From Acheta domesticus (lineage: Eukaryota; Arthropoda; Insecta; Orthoptera; Gryllidae): 64,000 nt of DNA. The stretch covers positions 148,062,580 through 148,126,579 of the forward strand of contig JAHLJT010000631.1 in assembly GCA_031308135.1 (NCBI GenBank), in the 5' to 3' direction. Below the pieces are notes generated by a model. The model was not told the origin of the DNA. It saw only the letters and a program-made list of their open reading frames with translations, and did no database searches. Made by a program: the position numbers and the translations under genes. The stretch's first letter is position 1. Every line of letters begins with the position of its first letter. Shown piece by piece: positions 60,538-64,000 of this stretch.

Positions 60538-61305
60538 GTCACGAATGCGTGTTAAAGTACGTGATAAAATTGGAATAAATACAAGAAAACTCAGATAAAA
60601 GCAACAGTCACCTAGCTTAATATTTTAAAAGTGAAAGATTTATGTGTATTCGATAAATTAAAAATTAAGATTCGATACAAGAAAGAGAAGGTATGCTAAC
60701 TTCAAAATCTATTGAAAACTAGTACTTACGAAATTTGGCAATGCGGTTACGTATTTTCGTTCACTTAAGCTGCAACTGTTTAATACAATGTCGACTATAC
60801 TTTACCGTAAATAGATAAAGATATTAGCTGAAATTTGTCTTCAAAATATTGAATAAGATTTGAAACAAATTCAAAACAACTTGATACAAGGTCTTCGTAA
60901 CGTTCAAATTAACTGAATAATCACTCGCCACAAAAATAAAATAAACTGAATAGTCACTCGTCACAAAAATAGAATAAATATTTCAGTAATTAAGTTAAAA
61001 CTGATATAAAATCGAAAATAAACTGATCTGTTTATAGATTTTGACACTTGATCACCAACTCGTAATTCTGAAGTTCGTTAAGGTTCAGTAATATTTAAAA
61101 TTCGTTAGCTGTTGGTTCGTCTTGGTTAGAGCAAAAAACCAGCCAAAATTATATTTCCAGCTAACTTGCAACAAGTAATGAAAGCACTTAAACACACAAA
61201 AAAATGCAGTCAAATCGCTAAAAATTGCAGATAAATCTCAAAAAATCAAGAGCACAACCAGATGCGTCAGTCTCAAAAGATGGCGTCAACCAGTCCACCA
61301 GTCAA
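60538..61305 (-). other. 5' UTR of the CR1-type LINE
   Basis: No long frame; AT-rich leader between the target duplication and the ORF1 ATG. Internal promoter expected but not identified. Confidence 0.55.
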
Positions 61306-61317
61306 CCAGTCCAGGTA

Positions 61318-64000
61318 ACTACACACCCTGTCGTGTCTTTTTAAGTATTCGGTCTTTGCTAGAATTGGACAAGCTGAGACAATATGATCAGTGGTTTCTA
61401 CTTGCTCCTGGCAAATTCGGCATTTGTCATCTTGGGAAATTTTGAGAACCGCTTTATCATAATGTCGCGTTCTCAACGCCTGATCTTGAGCAGCTATTAA
61501 AAGTGCTTCAGATTCTGGCTTCATTCTTCCCCTTTTAAGCCACATAAACGATTGATCTTTATTGATCTGCACCTTGTCCATTCTTTTTAGATATTGTCCA
61601 TGGAGGGGTTTGTCCCTCCACGACTTCTGTAACATTTTTTGTGTCTCACATTTCATGTTTAGTAGTACCAGAAGTTCAGTGTCTGTGTTATTTGACGTGT
61701 CTTGCCTAGTTTTCTTTGCATTGCTTTTTGCTACACTAACAATGCCTCTGTTTCCCATTCTTCGGTCAGATTTCATGACCTGCCTCATTAGAGGGTCATC
61801 TTGATGACTGACTACATACTTTCCCATTCCAACTATTGCATTATGCCAGGAGGCTTCAATTTGTCAGAGGCCTCTTCCTCCTTCCTTACGTGACACATAA
61901 AGTCTACGTACATCAGCTCGAGGGTGGGCGACATGATGCATTGTTAGCAGTTTTCTGGTTTTTCGATCCATGGTGCGAATTTCTTGCTTAGTCCAGTCCA
62001 CTAGTCCGGAACTGTACTCTACTACAGGCACCGCTAGACTACCAATTGCAGATATTTTATTTCTGGAGTTCAGAGCAGACTGCAGGACAAGTCTCATTCA
62101 CAATACTCCTTGCGAATTCTCTCTTTCATTGTGTTGTTCGAGATTGTCTCACATTCTTCAATGCCAAGATATTTGTAAGTTTTACCTGCCTCAAGATCAT
62201 GAATCACAGTGTGCATATCAAATTCAAAGCTCTCTGACGTTGTGAGTTTCCCCCTTTTTAAATTGATTTTTGCACATTTGTCAAGACCAAACTTCATGCA
62301 GATGTCATTGCTAAAGTCATTCACGACAGACAGCATTTGGGAGAGAATCGCTTCATTCTTAGCAAACACTTTCAGATCATCCATGTAAAACAAATGTGAT
62401 ACTGGCCGTTCATCACCATGGAGCTTGTAACCAAAGTCAGCTTGCGACAACCGTCTAGATAGTGGGATCAAACTAATGCAAAACAGCAGAGGAGATAGTG
62501 AATCTCCTTGAAAAATACCCCTGTTGATCTGAATACTTCTAGTTTCTACTGGTTCCTTTCTGCTCTGTATTAGTAACCTGGTTCTCCACGACTTCATGCT
62601 AGCCTTGCAAAATTCAATAAGTCTAGGATGAAATCGATAGATCTCCAGTGTCTTCAAAATCCAATCATGTGGTACAATATCAAAGGCCTTTTGATAGTCA
62701 ATCCAAGCCATGCTCAAATTACGTTTGCGTTTCTTTACATCATTCAAGATGACTTTATTTAGTAGCAAGATTTCCTTACAGCCATAAGAACCTTTACGAC
62801 ATCCTTTTTGATCAACTGGCATTAGATGATTCTTCTCTAGATGTCTGTACATTTTGTCAGCTGTGGCTGAAGTTATAACTTTGTAGAGTACTGGCAGACA
62901 AGTGATTGGCCGGTAGTTCTTCGCCAAAGAGCTGTCTCCCTCTTTGGGTAGCAGATACATGATGCCGCGTGTAAGCCTTTCCGGGAGTTCCTTTGGATTT
63001 TCTAAAATTTTATTAATAGCCTTTGCTAGATGCGGATGTAATGCTGTTAGTTTCTTAATCCAATAAATATGGATCTTATCAATCCCGGGGGATTTCCAGT
63101 TTCCCATGTTCATAATTGCTTGGAAAAAGTCCTCTTCCGAGAATTCGTGAAAATCTTCCACTGTTTCCACAAGTTCATTTGCAGCATCAACTTCAGATTG
63201 AAGCCAAGATGCATCTTCGTTGTAGAATCTGTTTTCTTCCCAGATTGCTGCCTAAAATGCCTCGACATCATCTTTTGAAGGAGTGACAGCTTTGCCATTC
63301 GGTTTCTGAGTCAGATTGCGATAGAATTTCTTCGCGTCTGTTTCAAACAACGGATTCTGTACACAGAAATTTATTCTGGGTTTGTAACATCTAATTCGTT
63401 GAACCCATGCTTGAATTTTCTCTTTTAGCTTCTCAACTACCATTAGCATGCTGGTGTCATTTTCAATTTGGTATTTTTGTTCAACGTTGAATATTTTTCG
63501 TTGAACTTTAGAGGTGTGCGTTGATTTAGAAGATGCCTCAGCTAAGAGTGATATTTCGCGCCGGGTGTCGGCTATCCGTTTCATAATTCTCTTCATCCAT
63601 GGGGGTACAGAGCTGTTTACTCTCTTTTGCTGTCGGCCGTCGGTGTTATTGGCTGACCCCAAAATTATCTGAGATACTAGATATCCAGTTGCATATATGA
63701 TGTGATTGATTTCAGTAATATCTAGATCTCTGCCTGGGGTCTTTACCACCTCATTTAAGACAGAATTCACTGTTGTTTCCTGTCATTGAATTGAATGCTG
63801 AATTGTTTCCTGTCATCACTCTTTTAGCTTTGGCATTTTCGTATATTCTCCTCAACAGTTCGCGAGATTCGAACGGAAGTTTGTTAACTCTTTCTATCTC
63901 GCGCCGAAGGAGATTTTGCATCATGTCCTTATCGTGTAATTCATTGCCAGATGAATTTTCATCACTGACATGTGTTTTACTGGAATGAGATGAACCTTCC
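61318..64000 (-). pseudogene. RLE-LINE copy 1, N-terminal part, RT and zinc motif
   Basis: Enters from beyond 64000. Order on the minus strand: N-terminal EGSSHSSKTHV, a frame break near 63775, then TEINHIIYATGYLVSQII and PPWMKRIMKRIADTRREIS (63770-63252). A TAG replaces a Trp codon before AAIWEENRFYN. RT follows (63170-62094) with NYRPITCLPVLYK, DYQKAFDIVPHDW, GIFQGDSLSPLLFC and LFYMDDLKVFA, catalytic box intact. Next come a frameshift at about 62095, SRKEGGRGL, a TGA, then 61827-61273 with RMKPESEALLIAAQDQALRTR and the zinc motif CRICQEQVETTDHIVSAC. The last codons of that frame (below 61306) belong to the inserted CR1-type LINE. Confidence 0.85.

Larger units (their letters stand above)
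55940..61305 (-). mobile_element. CR1-type LINE, full length (5366 bp)
   Basis: Flanked by CCAGTGGAGGTA (55928-55939) and CCAGTCCAGGTA (61306-61317), a 12 bp duplication with two differences. Minus orientation: 5' UTR about 61305-60538, ORF1 60537-59557 with an esterase domain, ORF2 59368-56525 with endonuclease and RT, a 3' UTR and a TAAA-type tail (complement of 55940-55960). Only one frame break in coding sequence, so the youngest LINE here. Confidence 0.9.
55361..64000 (-). mobile_element. RLE-type LINE, copy 1 (runs off right edge)
   Basis: The 3' end is an AAT-repeat tail (complement of 55361-55377) abutting copy-2 sequence. The coding region runs from beyond 64000 down to 61318, is interrupted by the CR1-type LINE (55940-61305), and resumes 55939-55481. 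RT precedes a zinc motif and a C-terminal restriction-like endonuclease, the layout of the R2/R4/NeSL-type LINEs. Several stops and frameshifts. Confidence 0.85.

Overview
The window is eukaryotic, intron- and transposon-rich DNA with no bacterial-style genes. One conserved host gene is recognisable: a neurogenin-family bHLH gene (the insect orthologue is tap/biparous) on the + strand. Its bHLH exon lies at about 28.4 kb and its likely C-terminal exon at 44.06 kb. This gene, together with Helitron, I-clade, CR1-type and hAT sequences and many TA microsatellites, suggests a large arthropod genome, most likely an insect. I cannot fix the order from sequence alone.

Layout. 0.15-8.7 kb: a decayed Helitron carrying a PIF1-helicase remnant, interrupted by a 2.27 kb non-autonomous element and a 0.84 kb foldback element. 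9.25-12.1 kb: a DNA element with inverted repeats of about 595 bp, sitting between TA microsatellites. 14.8-16.8 kb: a GC-rich block that looks like a decayed minus-strand retrotransposon ORF1. 17.3-27.9 kb: one old non-autonomous element split by a second copy of its own family, a Jockey-like LINE and a nearly full-length I-clade LINE; both LINEs share the same target sequence. 28.3-28.7 kb: the bHLH exon. 28.8-44.0 kb: the presumed 15.4 kb intron, holding SINEs, a second Helitron copy, foldback elements, a hAT element, a small hairpin element and CT/GC-rich unassigned stretches. 44.06-44.27 kb: C-terminal exon. 44.3-52.6 kb: unassigned DNA, a nested inverted-repeat element, more SINEs and repeat fragments. 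52.6-64.0 kb: a stack of minus-strand LINEs. An RLE-type LINE (copy 2) has been invaded by an LTR-like element and by a second copy of the same LINE (copy 1); copy 1 was then split by a full-length, nearly intact CR1-type LINE. Copy 1 runs off the right edge.

Two repeat systems recur. (1) A family ending in a small hairpin plus CTAG/CTGG, with a 12 bp asymmetric inverted repeat at the 5' terminus and just before the 3' hairpin, inserted between T residues. This matches the structure described for Helentron-associated elements (HINEs). It carries an interior of four diverged units of about 305 bp and a GACA-type microsatellite. (2) A SINE of about 640 bp with a tRNA-like head, whose 3' end resembles the 3' end of the resident I-clade LINE and which finishes in the same AATC repeats. 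The LINE may therefore be its mobilising partner. Boundaries stated to the base rest on target-site duplications read by eye; other repeat boundaries are approximate.
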